Shown: piece by piece, positions 35,152-43,632 of the stretch
Position numbering within the stretch: position 1 is the stretch's first letter
How the letters are laid out: each line of letters begins with the position of its first letter
Source: Polaribacter cellanae
GTDB lineage: Bacteria; Bacteroidota; Bacteroidia; Flavobacteriales; Flavobacteriaceae
Assembly (NCBI RefSeq): GCF_017569185.1
Contig: NZ_CP071869.1
Coordinates: 3,338,001-3,402,000 of the forward strand
Direction of reading: 5' to 3'
DNA: 64,000 bases
Notes under the pieces: model-generated
Database searches by the model: none
Told to the model about the DNA's origin: nothing
The model's input: only the letters and a program-made list of their open reading frames with translations
Made by a program: the position numbers and the translations under genes

Positions 35152-36207
35152 TTATGCAACAACACCTTGGCAGCTACTTCCTGCACCAGCAGTGCAACCA
35201 TAACAATGTTGATTGATAATTATATTTCTATCTTGTAATAAATCTTCGTTGTAATCTTTAATGTGTTTTACCTTACTTGCTACTTTTAAATTCAGCATTT
35301 GGTTAAAATCGCAATCGAATAACCAACCATCCCAACTAATAGAAAGTGTGTTTGTACACATTACGTTTTCTACAGCTGCAGGATTGTATGCATCTAATAA
35401 AGAATGCATATAATCTTCGTAATTATCTGAAGCAATTAAATAATCTAAAAAACGACTAATTGGTAAATTGGTAATGGCAAAAAGACTGTGGAAATCGATG
35501 TCAAAATCTTCTTTTAGCGCTTTTTTGAAATCATTTTCTAAAGCCATTTGGTCTCCAGGTAAAAATGCTCCTGAGGGGTTATACACCAAATCTAATTTTA
35601 AATCAGAGCCTGGCATTCCATAACCAACTGCGTTTAATTCTTGCAATGCTTTGATCGATAAATCGAAAACACCTTTTCCACGCTGTTTATCGGTTTTTCC
35701 ACGAGTCCAATGTGGCATTGACGAAACTACATGTACATTATGCTTTTTGAAAAATTGGGGTAAGTCGTAATATTTTTTATTGGCTCTAATAATTGTTAGG
35801 TTAGAACGTACAATAAAATCTTTAATCCCTGCTTTACTTGCTTCTTCTACAAACCATCTAAAATTAGGATTCATCTCTGGAGCACCACCAGTTAAATCTA
35901 ACGTGTGTGCATCTGTTTTTTGAATGACTTCTAAACACTGTTTCATAGTCTCTACAGTCATAATTTCTTTCCTGTCTGGACCAGCATCTACATGACAATG
36001 TTCGCAAACTTGGTTACACATATACCCTAAGTTTATTTGTAGAATTTCTAATTTTTTAGGGCGAAGTGGAAAATGACCAGTTTCTTTAATTTTTGCTGCA
36101 AATGTTGGCAATTCTCCGTTTGCGAAAATGCCATTAGAAAGAATTTCCATTTGACGAGAAGTATTTGCAATATCGTTATTTCTTGCTTTTAATGATTTTG
36201 TAGCCAT
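35152..36207 (-). CDS. arsS: Radical SAM protein ArsS (arsenosugar biosynthesis)
   Basis: A 351-residue radical SAM enzyme. The [4Fe-4S]/SAM motif is Cys64-x3-Cys68-x2-Cys71 (GYMCNQVCEHCHVDAGP). The C-terminal signature is QHCYGCTAGAGSSCQG, with extra cysteines for accessory clusters. These features define the ArsS family, whose characterised members add a 5'-deoxyadenosyl group to dimethylarsenic, the committed step to arsenosugars. It is cytoplasmic. It is followed by the divergent DUF2064 gene and preceded, after a 410-bp gap, by the CxxC peroxidase-like gene. No arsM is seen in the window, so the methylated arsenic must come from a gene elsewhere or from outside the cell. Confidence 0.93.
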   Translation of the reverse strand: MATKSLKARNNDIANTSRQMEILSNGIFANGELPTFAAKIKETGHFPLRPKKLEILQINLGYMCNQVCEHCHVDAGPDRKEIMTVETMKQCLEVIQKTDAHTLDLTGGAPEMNPNFRWFVEEASKAGIKDFIVRSNLTIIRANKKYYDLPQFFKKHNVHVVSSMPHWTRGKTDKQRGKGVFDLSIKALQELNAVGYGMPGSDLKLDLVYNPSGAFLPGDQMALENDFKKALKEDFDIDFHSLFAITNLPISRFLDYLIASDNYEDYMHSLLDAYNPAAVENVMCTNTLSISWDGWLFDCDFNQMLNLKVASKVKHIKDYNEDLLQDRNIIINQHCYGCTAGAGSSCQGVVA

Positions 36208-36617
36208 TTTTTATCAGTATTCAGTATTTCAGTAAAGCAGTATTCCATCTCAGTTTTCAGTTCGTTGGTTTGTGGAAACTGGGTATGTAAACTGTTTGCT
36301 TTTTTTTAAAATAATTATTCTTTTTATTAAAAATAAAAAGTGTTTATGGTATTTACGAAGAAAATTGTGTTTTGGTTTTTGATGGGTTTCGATTTATTTT
36401 TGACCTATGTTGTTTTTTTCTGGAATTCAATTTTGAAAACGAATGTCACACTGAGCTTGTCGAAGTGTTTTTTTATCAACTTCACAATCTTACGATTTTT
36501 CAATTAATCTCTTTAATATCCGATTAGTTTTGTCAATTTTTAATTAAAGATCCTTCGTAAAAACTCAGGATAAGCGATTCACACATTTTTTGCGAAAAGC
36601 AAAAAATGGTTCTCTGC
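36208..36617. other. 410-bp non-coding gap with repeats and a hairpin
   Basis: Contains TCAGTATTCAGTATTTCAGT-type filler near 36217-36236, the GTCACACTGAGCTTGTCGAA repeat word at 36445-36464, and the hairpin at 36584-36608. No open frame with coding character. The arsS-like gene promoter should lie here, but I cannot identify a good TAnnTTTG box on the minus strand. Confidence 0.55.
36584..36608. terminator. Hairpin just after the CxxC peroxidase-like gene
   Basis: The 10-bp perfect arms CATTTTTTGC and GCAAAAAATG enclose a five-base loop, ten bases downstream of the stop of the 36618-36953 gene (minus strand). There is no strong T-tract, so it may be an mRNA 3' stabiliser rather than a full terminator. 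Confidence 0.5.
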
Positions 36618-36953
36618 TTACATTTCTAACTTATTCACTTTATTCATCATTTGAACTCCATGCACCAAAGTTGCGCCACTTTTAATAGCAGCACCTACAT
36701 GAATTGCTTCCATCATTTCTTCTTTGGTAACACCTCTTTGTAACGTGTCTTTTGTGTAGGCATCTATACAATATGGGCATTGTTCTGTATGTGCAACTGC
36801 CAAGGCAATTAAAGATTTTTCACGAGCCGTTAAAGCTCCTTCCTCGAAAACTTTCCCATAATAATCGAAGAACTTGTTTCCAAGTTCTTCGCTCCATTCT
36901 GTTATTTTTCCGAATTTTCTTAAATCTGCGGAATCGTAATATGTTTTAGACAT
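36618..36953 (-). CDS. Arsenosugar-associated peroxidase-like (CMD/AhpD-fold) protein
   Basis: A 111-residue protein of the carboxymuconolactone decarboxylase/AhpD fold. It has the redox motif Cys59-P-Y-Cys62 (HTEQCPYCIDAYTK), the conserved upstream EKSLIALAVAHTEQ and the downstream GVTKEEMMEAIHVGAAI. This small family co-occurs with ArsS and is named for that association; the reaction is not known to me. It starts 40 bp downstream of the DUF547 gene, so the two form one transcription unit ahead of arsS. Confidence 0.92.
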   Translation of the reverse strand: MSKTYYDSADLRKFGKITEWSEELGNKFFDYYGKVFEEGALTAREKSLIALAVAHTEQCPYCIDAYTKDTLQRGVTKEEMMEAIHVGAAIKSGATLVHGVQMMNKVNKLEM

Positions 36954-36993
36954 TTATCTTTTTTTTGAAAATTAAAAAGTGAAAGATAATAAT

Positions 36994-37704
36994 TTATTTT
37001 CCGTTTAAACTCCAATCGTATTTTAAATAAGAGATTCTTGCGTTTTTTTTGATTTCTGTATCAGAATATTTGTTTAAATAATCGATTACAGAACCATTTT
37101 TAGTAAAATCTTTTTTAAACCAATCGAAAATTGAAGAAATTTGAACTCTCTTATTTGATATTTTATTTCTTGATGAATCGTTTACGAATTCTTTCATTAA
37201 TTTTTCTAACGAAGCATCTATATTTTCTTCTGTAAAAGCCATGTTTAATAATTTAGGACAAGAACCAGAAGCACAATTCACACCAACGTGAATTCTTGGG
37301 TCGAACAAATTTTTACGTAATATTTCGTGTTCTATATGATCTAAAGTATAGGTTTTTCCACCAACTTTCGCAAAAGGAATTTTCCAAGCAGTTTTGCCTT
37401 TTTCTTTAATATCTGTAATACTTTTTAATGGATAATTTTCTAAAATTATTTTTATGGTATATGCATTGTAAGCATTTATCCAAAAAGCTTTCTGCTTATT
37501 TTTAGACCAAGATTTGTCTGGAGAAGTTTTTTCTAAATAAGAAATATAACTGTCTAATTTTGTTTTGTCTTCTTTAAAAGCTTTGTAATCTACAACTCCG
37601 TCTTTTGTAACATGTTTTTGAAGTAAATCGTTAAATATAGATGTTTGTGCGTTTACTTGACTAAAAGTAAGAATTGTTATAAGTGCTAAAATTATTTTTT
37701 TCAT
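36994..37704 (-). CDS. DUF547 domain protein, secreted
   Basis: A 236-residue protein with signal peptide (SQVNAQ/TSIF) and a DUF547 domain: KQKAFWINAYNAYTIKIIL, HIEHEIL, DPRIHVGVNCASGSCPKL. DUF547 has a papain/transglutaminase-like Cys-His arrangement (NCASGSCP supplies Cys residues), but function is unknown. It is the first gene of the minus-strand run that leads into the arsenosugar-type genes, 40 bp upstream of the peroxidase-like gene, and its product is probably exported to the periplasm. Confidence 0.9.
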   Translation of the reverse strand: MKKIILALITILTFSQVNAQTSIFNDLLQKHVTKDGVVDYKAFKEDKTKLDSYISYLEKTSPDKSWSKNKQKAFWINAYNAYTIKIILENYPLKSITDIKEKGKTAWKIPFAKVGGKTYTLDHIEHEILRKNLFDPRIHVGVNCASGSCPKLLNMAFTEENIDASLEKLMKEFVNDSSRNKISNKRVQISSIFDWFKKDFTKNGSVIDYLNKYSDTEIKKNARISYLKYDWSLNGK

Positions 37705-38064
37705 GGTATGTTTTATTTGTTACTTGATTTTTTAGACGAAGGTTTTTTATATTGATTACAATAATAGTTCCAAAGTTTTTAAAAATATCGTTTTTTTAAG
37801 ATTTTCTATTTATTTTTTAGAAAATTTGATTCGGATTGAATTTTTCGACTTCGTTCAAAACAGTCCAATTATTCGAGATCTATTTTTATGCTGAACTAGA
37901 TTCAGTATCTGTTATAATCATGAAATTACTTTTAAACTGATGAGATGCTGAAATAAATTTAGGATAAAAAAAGCGAGTAGTGAAAGTTGGAAATAGCTTC
38001 AAATAAAAATGATTATTTTTGCCGACAATTATATAGTTAAACAACCAAATACATATACATAAAA
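37705..38064. other. Divergent promoter region between DUF547 gene and fabD
   Basis: This 360-bp gap has a REP-like fragment at 37845-37912 (TTTTTCGACTTCGTTCAAAA, then ATGCTGAACTAGATTCAGTA, which is itself an imperfect hairpin), AT-rich sequence, and the fabD promoter box at 38014-38021. No gene is supported here. Confidence 0.55.
38014..38021 (+). promoter_or_regulatory. Bacteroidota -7 promoter box of fabD
   Basis: TATTTTTG matches the TAnnTTTG consensus 43 bp upstream of the fabD start. A TTG at 37987-37989 could be the -33 element but is spaced 24 bp away, slightly long. Confidence 0.45.
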
Positions 38065-38946
38065 ATGAAAGCATATATATTTCCGGGTCAAGGAGCGCAA
38101 TTTACTGGAATGGGATTAGATTTGTACGAAAAATCGCCTTTAGCGCAAGAATATTTCGAGAAAGCGAACGATATTTTAGGATTCTCTATCACAGATATTA
38201 TGTTCGAAGGAACTGCAGAGCAATTGAAACAAACAAAAGTTACCCAGCCTGCAATTTTCTTACATTCTGTAATTTTAGCGAAAGTTTTAGGAGATTCTTT
38301 TCAACCAGAAATGGTGGCAGGACATTCTTTGGGAGAATTATCTGCTTTGGTTGCAAATGGAGTTTTATCTTTTGAAGACGGGTTAACTTTGGTCTCTAAA
38401 CGTGCTTTGGCAATGCAAAAAGCGTGTGAAGCTGCACCTTCTACAATGGCTGCAGTTTTAGGTTTAGAAGATCAGATTGTTGAAGAAACTTGTGCAGAAA
38501 TTGATGGAGTAGTAGTTGCTGCAAATTACAATTGCCCTGGACAATTGGTAATTTCAGGAGAAATTGAAGCAGTTGAAAAAGCATGTGCAGTTTTAACAGA
38601 AAAAGGAGCAAAAAGAGCGATATTATTACCTGTTGGTGGTGCATTTCACTCACCAATGATGGAGCCTGCAAGAGAAGAATTAGCAGCAGCAATTGAGACG
38701 ACTGAATTTAGCGAACCAACTTGCCCAGTTTACCAGAATGTTACTGCAGGCGCTGTTACGAGTGCAGATGAGATTAAGAAAAATTTAATGATTCAGTTAA
38801 CTGCGCCTGTAAAATGGACACAATCGATCCAAGCCATGGTTGCTGATGGTGGAACTGAATTTATAGAAGTTGGACCAGGGAAAGTACTACAAGGTTTAAT
38901 GCGTAAAATTGATAGAAGTGTGGCTGCAAATGGAGCTTTGTTTTAG
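38065..38946 (+). CDS. fabD: Malonyl-CoA:ACP transacylase
   Basis: A 293-residue cytoplasmic FabD that loads malonyl groups onto acyl carrier protein for fatty acid synthesis. The catalytic Ser88 lies in AGHSLGELSA, Arg113 in SKRALAM and His195 in GGAFHSPMM. The N-terminal FPGQGAQFTGMG loop forms the oxyanion hole. Length is normal. It is a single gene with its own promoter and a strong terminator at 38965-39004; no other fatty acid genes are adjacent. Confidence 0.96.
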   Translation: MKAYIFPGQGAQFTGMGLDLYEKSPLAQEYFEKANDILGFSITDIMFEGTAEQLKQTKVTQPAIFLHSVILAKVLGDSFQPEMVAGHSLGELSALVANGVLSFEDGLTLVSKRALAMQKACEAAPSTMAAVLGLEDQIVEETCAEIDGVVVAANYNCPGQLVISGEIEAVEKACAVLTEKGAKRAILLPVGGAFHSPMMEPAREELAAAIETTEFSEPTCPVYQNVTAGAVTSADEIKKNLMIQLTAPVKWTQSIQAMVADGGTEFIEVGPGKVLQGLMRKIDRSVAANGALF

Positions 38947-38964
38947 TTGGCAGTCTTCAGTAAA

Positions 38965-39004
38965 AAAAAATCCCATTTTCTACTTTAGAAAATGGGATTT
39001 TTTT
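38965..39004. terminator. Bidirectional terminator between fabD and M16 peptidase
   Basis: The stem ATCCCATTTTC / GAAAATGGGAT has a seven-base loop and is flanked by an A-run on the left and a T-run on the right. It works for fabD on the plus strand and for the M16 peptidase on the minus strand. Confidence 0.85.
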
Positions 39005-39013
39005 AAGATTTTT

Positions 39014-39062
39014 TCTTAATTCTTAATTCTTAATTCTTAATTCTTAATTCTTAATTCTTAAT
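39014..39062. repeat. 7-bp tandem repeat (TCTTAAT)7 covering the M16 gene stop
   Basis: Seven perfect copies of TCTTAAT. On the minus strand the repeat reads ATTAAGA, and the M16 peptidase gene terminates inside the first units: the final codons for IKN and the TAA are repeat sequence. Change in copy number would not alter the protein, because every extra unit lies beyond the stop. Confidence 0.9.
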
Positions 39063-41894
39063 CGGTTTCTGTGTTCTATTCAATAGAATAGGTTTTCCAT
39101 ACCCTAATTGTTTCATTCTTTTTAATTGTGTTTCTGCATCACCAACCACCAACCAAATCATTTTATCTGGGTTCACATATTTGTTTGCCAACTCTTTAAT
39201 TTGTTCTTTAGTCATGTTATTTACAATTGCTTCTCTGTCTTTTACATAATCTGCTTTCCAGCCATAATTACTAATATTAGATAACATTTGTAATTTTGCG
39301 CCAGCAGTTTCAAAAGCTCTTGCGTTACTTTTAATTAAGAAACTTTTTGTGGTTTCTAAATCTTTGTTTGAAAATGTATCTGGATACTCTTTTAAAATTT
39401 TCTTTACCAATTGTGCAGATTCTAAGGTTACATTAGATCTTACACCGCTTGAAATTGTAAAAGCACCTTTTGCTTTTGTACCAGAAAATCCAGAACCAAT
39501 TCCATAAGTATAGCCTTTTCCTTCACGTAATTCTTGTGTTAAACGAGAGGCAAATCCTCCTCCTCCAAGAATATAGTTCATTACAGTTGCTGGGTAAAAA
39601 TCTTTATCAGTAGCTGCCAATGCTGGTGTACCAAATTGTAAAACAGATTGTTTTGCATTTGGAATGTCATAAAAGTAAACTGCAGGTTTTGTTGGAGCAT
39701 CTGGCGTTTTATATTCAGGAATTGTTACTTCTTTGCTTTTCCATTTCGAATTTAAATTATCTAAAGAGGCAATCATTTCTTTTTCTGAAATATCTCCAAC
39801 AACTAACATTTTAGCAACAGAAGGCGAAATATAATTGTTGTAAAAAGACTTAATATCTTCTAAAGTAATAGATTCTACAGAAGAAACAGTTCCTAAGGTG
39901 TTTTTAGAACGGATGTTGTCTTTCCCGTAAATTAATTCGTTATAAGTATTTCTTGCCACAGAATTTGGGTTTGCTTCTTGCTGATTTAAACTTGCAATCG
40001 TAGCTTTCCTTAATAACTCAAATTCTTCTGTATCGAACCTTGGTTCTAATAACATTTCTTCTACTAATGCTAAAGTTTTGTTGTAGTTTTTAGACAGTGT
40101 TGTTCCACTGATTGTTATTTCTTCTTTTCCAGAATACACATAAATGGAAGCTCCCAATTCTTGAATTGCCTCTTCCAATTCTTTTACAGTTTTATTTTTT
40201 GTTCCTTTATTTAATAAATTCGCAGTTAAATTGGCAACTCCTAATTTATCCATGGACTCTAATAACTGTCCACCATCTATAGAAATACTGAATCTTACTA
40301 AAGGAACTTCGTTGTTTTCTATCCCGTAAATTTTTAAACCATTATCTAAACTACTTTCATATACTTCTGGAACCGCTAAAGAAGGTGTTTTTCCATAAGG
40401 TGGCTCAATACTTCTATCGAAAGAAGAAGGTGTTTTTTCGTAAGTTGCAGCAATTTTTGGGTCGAATTTTTCTTCTGCACCTTGTATAATTTTTTCCTCG
40501 ACAACTTCAGCTAATTTAGAACCTTTTAAAGCTAATTCAGCACTGTTTTTTGGCACAAAACTAGTTGCAATGTAATTTTTGTTTTTAATGTATTTGTTAT
40601 AAACTCTCATTACATCATCAGTAGTAACTGCTAGAATTCTTTTTATGTCTTCTGTTACAAAACCTGGGTTTCCTGTATATGTGTTGTAAGATGCTAAATT
40701 GGTTCCTTTGCCTAAAACACTAGATAAACTTCCGTAAAATTGTGTTTCTTGACCTGCTTTTATCCTTTTTAAATCTTTTTCCGAAATTCCCTCTTCTTCA
40801 AATTTTGCAAATGCTTTTTCGACTCCAGCTTTTACATCATCTAAATTTACATCATTAAAAGCACGAATAGAAAGTTGCGTAGAACCTGCTAATTCTGAAG
40901 TGTAATTATACATAGAAGTGTAGGAAGTTAGTTTTAAATCGTCTACCAAAACTTGATTTAAAGGAGCAGATTTACCACCCGATAAATATTGCGTTAATAC
41001 TTCTAAAGCATAAGAATCTGGATGATAAGATTCTACACTTGGCCAAACCATTGTTAATTGTGGTACTCTTGCAAAATTATCTTCATAATATAAAAGTTTC
41101 GTTTCTTTTACAACACCTGGTCTTTTATTTAAAGCAGGAATATCTTCACCTCTTGGAATTTCATCAAAATATTTGTGAACCCATTTTTTTGCCTGTGCAG
41201 CATCTATGTCTCCAGACAAGACCAAAGTTGCATTATTTGGTACATACCATTTTTTAAAAAACGTTTTTACATCCTCTAAAGTCGCATTTTGTAAATCTTC
41301 TAAAGAGCCAATTACTTGCCAGTTATAAGGATGGTCTTTTGGGTACAAGTTTTTGCAAATTACATATTGGTTATGCCCATAAGGTGTGTTATCTACTCTT
41401 TGTCTTTTCTCATTTTTAACCACTTGCTTTTCTTTTGCTAAAACAGGATCTGTAACTGTATTTATAAACCAGCCTAATTTGTCTGCTTCTGCCCATATCA
41501 TTTTTTCTAAGGCGTCTTTTGGCACCGTTTGTAAATAATTTGTTCTGTCTCTGGAAGTAGAGCCATTTGCGCCAGAACCACCAATTCTTGCACTCATTTT
41601 ATCTAAACCTCCTTTTCCTAAATTTTCCGATTCTAAAAACAGTAAATGTTCAAATAAATGTGCAAAACCAGTTCTGCCCTCAATTTCTCTAGCAGAACCT
41701 ACATGAACCATTAGTTCTACAGCGACCACTGGATCTGATTTATCTACATGAAAAATAACATCAAGTCCATTATCCAGCTCAATTTTTTCATAGTTAATAC
41801 TTAGTTCTTTTTCTTCAGAAGAAGTTTCTTTGGTTGAATTGTTACAAGCAATAAATAATAAAATACTTGCAAATAGGAAAGTTATTTTTTTCAT
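39051..41894 (-). CDS. M16-family metallopeptidase lipoprotein, two-unit
   Basis: A 947-residue lipoprotein (lipobox LFIAC, Cys17) with two fused M16 units. The N-terminal unit carries the inverted zinc motif HxxEH (His79-L-F-Glu82-His83) with a third ligand expected near 160. The C-terminal unit (from about 500) lacks the motif and has the R/Y pair typical of the non-catalytic half (LREGKGYTYGIGSGF). The enzyme is probably periplasmic and degrades peptides in the pitrilysin-like clamshell. Its 3' end lies in a tandem repeat. It is monocistronic. Confidence 0.94.
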   Translation of the reverse strand: MKKITFLFASILLFIACNNSTKETSSEEKELSINYEKIELDNGLDVIFHVDKSDPVVAVELMVHVGSAREIEGRTGFAHLFEHLLFLESENLGKGGLDKMSARIGGSGANGSTSRDRTNYLQTVPKDALEKMIWAEADKLGWFINTVTDPVLAKEKQVVKNEKRQRVDNTPYGHNQYVICKNLYPKDHPYNWQVIGSLEDLQNATLEDVKTFFKKWYVPNNATLVLSGDIDAAQAKKWVHKYFDEIPRGEDIPALNKRPGVVKETKLLYYEDNFARVPQLTMVWPSVESYHPDSYALEVLTQYLSGGKSAPLNQVLVDDLKLTSYTSMYNYTSELAGSTQLSIRAFNDVNLDDVKAGVEKAFAKFEEEGISEKDLKRIKAGQETQFYGSLSSVLGKGTNLASYNTYTGNPGFVTEDIKRILAVTTDDVMRVYNKYIKNKNYIATSFVPKNSAELALKGSKLAEVVEEKIIQGAEEKFDPKIAATYEKTPSSFDRSIEPPYGKTPSLAVPEVYESSLDNGLKIYGIENNEVPLVRFSISIDGGQLLESMDKLGVANLTANLLNKGTKNKTVKELEEAIQELGASIYVYSGKEEITISGTTLSKNYNKTLALVEEMLLEPRFDTEEFELLRKATIASLNQQEANPNSVARNTYNELIYGKDNIRSKNTLGTVSSVESITLEDIKSFYNNYISPSVAKMLVVGDISEKEMIASLDNLNSKWKSKEVTIPEYKTPDAPTKPAVYFYDIPNAKQSVLQFGTPALAATDKDFYPATVMNYILGGGGFASRLTQELREGKGYTYGIGSGFSGTKAKGAFTISSGVRSNVTLESAQLVKKILKEYPDTFSNKDLETTKSFLIKSNARAFETAGAKLQMLSNISNYGWKADYVKDREAIVNNMTKEQIKELANKYVNPDKMIWLVVGDAETQLKRMKQLGYGKPILLNRTQKPIKN

Positions 41895-41978
41895 TCTTAA
41901 TGATTGATTAAATAAATAAAATTACTAAAATGAAACGGATAATAGATTGATATATTGTTAAATAAAGTCGAAAAAAAA

Positions 41979-42005
41979 AATCCCAAACTTTAAAGTTTAG
42001 GATTT
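41979..42005 (-). terminator. Terminator after the 64-residue gene
   Basis: The stem AATCC-AAACTTT / AAAGTTT-GGATT is followed on the minus strand by a run of ten T. It begins nine bases past the stop of the small gene at 42014. Confidence 0.8.
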
Positions 42006-42013
42006 TTGTTAAA

Positions 42014-42208
42014 TTATTTTGCTAAAACGCATTCTTCGCAATCTTTAATTTCTCCATAATACGTTTCTCTGTATTTGTGCAATGTTGCTAACGGAATAAG
42101 ATTGAAGAGCATTTTTTTTATGTAGGTTACATTGGTTGTTAGAACGCCCATTTCTCTTGTGTGACGTTGTTCTAATTGTGTTTTTCTTTTAATGTTAATC
42201 AGTTTCAT
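42014..42208 (-). CDS. Small conserved-looking protein with C-terminal CEEC motif
   Basis: A 64-residue basic protein: KRKTQLEQRHTREMGVLTTN, then TLHKYRETYYGEIKDCEEC. I recall similar short proteins in other flavobacteria, but no function. The terminal Cys-x-x-Cys could bind metal or be a redox pair. It has a good promoter (42241-42248, with TTG 20 bp upstream) and its own terminator, which supports a real, independently transcribed gene. It is not an overlap or shadow of another frame. Confidence 0.75.
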   Translation of the reverse strand: MKLINIKRKTQLEQRHTREMGVLTTNVTYIKKMLFNLIPLATLHKYRETYYGEIKDCEECVLAK

Positions 42209-42623
42209 TGGTTATCTTTTATCATTAATAATATTAGCTACAAAGTTAAGGATGATATATGTTGAAGTCAATTTATAATTGTTAAAACCCTAATAATGAG
42301 CTTAGAAATACAATACTGAAAATTATGTTGGGATATGTTTAAGGATATGATAATTCAATTGGACAATAATTGTCATATCAAAAATAAAAAAACCTCTTTT
42401 TTTGACAAAAAACACAAAAAACTACTCAAAATTAACTAAAAACGAGTCAAAATTGAGTGATTTCTGCGTAAAATTAATAAAATTCTATAAAGATGTTTTA
42501 TGATGTGAGATTGAAAATTGACGTAAGACGTAAGACTGAAATGACTTATGACTAAATGGAGTTCAATTTAAATAAAATCGAAAACAACGACTGCTAACTA
42601 AATACGAAGCACTGCCAACTGAC
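42209..42623. other. 415-bp intergenic region upstream of the small gene
   Basis: Holds the small-gene promoter, an imperfect inverted repeat GATATGATAATT / AATTGTCATATC (42344-42379), an A/T-rich block and CTGCCAACTGA-type filler at 42590-42622. No coding frame is supported. Confidence 0.55.
42241..42271 (-). promoter_or_regulatory. Bacteroidota-type promoter of the 64-residue gene
   Basis: On the minus strand, TAACTTTG (42248-42241) matches the -7 consensus TAnnTTTG, and TTG at 42271-42269 is the -33 element with a 20-bp spacer. The start codon is 33 bases downstream. Confidence 0.65.
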
Positions 42624-43631
42624 TTACTGTTTCAATTGCCATTGCCAAGCAGAGGCTAAAGCTTCATCTAAACTTTTTTCTGTTTTCCAGTTTAGTTCTT
42701 TATTTGCGATTGTTGTATCTGCATATGCAGCTGTAATATCTCCTTTACGTCTGCCAACAATTTTATAATTTAAAGGTTTTCCAGATGCTTTTTCGAATGC
42801 TTTTATAACTTGTAAAACAGAGCTTCCTGTTCCTGTACCCACATTAAAAAACTCGAAACTTTCTTTATTATTTTTATTAATTAAACGCTGTAATGCAGCA
42901 ATATGTGCTTTTGCTAAATCTACAACGTGAATATAATCTCTTACTGCTGTTCCATCGGAAGTTGGGTAATCATCACCAAAAACAGATAATTCTTTACGAA
43001 TTCCAGCTGCAGTTTGTGTTACAAAAGGAATTAAATTTTGAGGAACTCCCAAAGGTAATTCTCCAATTTTTATACTTTCATGTGCTCCAATTGGGTTAAA
43101 GTAACGCAAAGCAATTGCATTAATTCCATGTGCTTTACTTGCATCTTCAATAATTTCTTCGCCAATTTGTTTGGTGTTTCCATAAACAGATTCTGCTTTT
43201 TTAACAGGCGCTTTTTCTGTAATTGGTAATTCATCTGCTTGTCCATAAACTGTACAGGAAGAAGAGAAAATAAAATTATCTATATTTCGATCCCTCATTT
43301 CTTGTAAAAGATATACCAAGGCACTTAAATTATTTTCATAATAATCTAAAGGTTTTTGCATGCTTTCTCCAACGGCTTTAAAGGCTGCGAAATGTATAAT
43401 TCCATCCACTTTATTGTTTTCAAAGAAGTTTTTTACATCATCTTTAACACGTAAATCAATTTTATAAAAATCTGGCTTTTTACCAGTAATTTCTGTAATA
43501 CTATCTAAAACTTTTAGTGTTGTGTTGGATAAATCATCAATAATTACAACATTAAAACCTGCGTTTTGTAATTCTACAACAGTATGAGAGCCAATGAAAC
43601 CTAAACCTCCTGTTACTAATATTCTTTTCAT
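42624..43631 (-). CDS. galE: UDP-glucose 4-epimerase
   Basis: A 335-residue short-chain dehydrogenase-fold epimerase that interconverts UDP-glucose and UDP-galactose (or the N-acetyl forms). The NAD+ loop is TGGLGFIGSH (7-16). The catalytic set is Ser125, Tyr150 and Lys154 (SSSCTVYG, YGNTK). It is cytoplasmic and feeds polysaccharide or LPS synthesis. It starts one base after the stop of the DegT aminotransferase gene, so the two form an operon for nucleotide-sugar supply. The substrate range (acetylated or not) cannot be read with confidence. Confidence 0.94.
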   Translation of the reverse strand: MKRILVTGGLGFIGSHTVVELQNAGFNVVIIDDLSNTTLKVLDSITEITGKKPDFYKIDLRVKDDVKNFFENNKVDGIIHFAAFKAVGESMQKPLDYYENNLSALVYLLQEMRDRNIDNFIFSSSCTVYGQADELPITEKAPVKKAESVYGNTKQIGEEIIEDASKAHGINAIALRYFNPIGAHESIKIGELPLGVPQNLIPFVTQTAAGIRKELSVFGDDYPTSDGTAVRDYIHVVDLAKAHIAALQRLINKNNKESFEFFNVGTGTGSSVLQVIKAFEKASGKPLNYKIVGRRKGDITAAYADTTIANKELNWKTEKSLDEALASAWQWQLKQ

Positions 43632-43632
43632 A

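Noticed and set aside
37886..38074. 62-residue minus-strand open frame upstream of fabD
   Set aside because: It overlaps the fabD start and a REP-like repeat, has low-complexity composition and no family resemblance.
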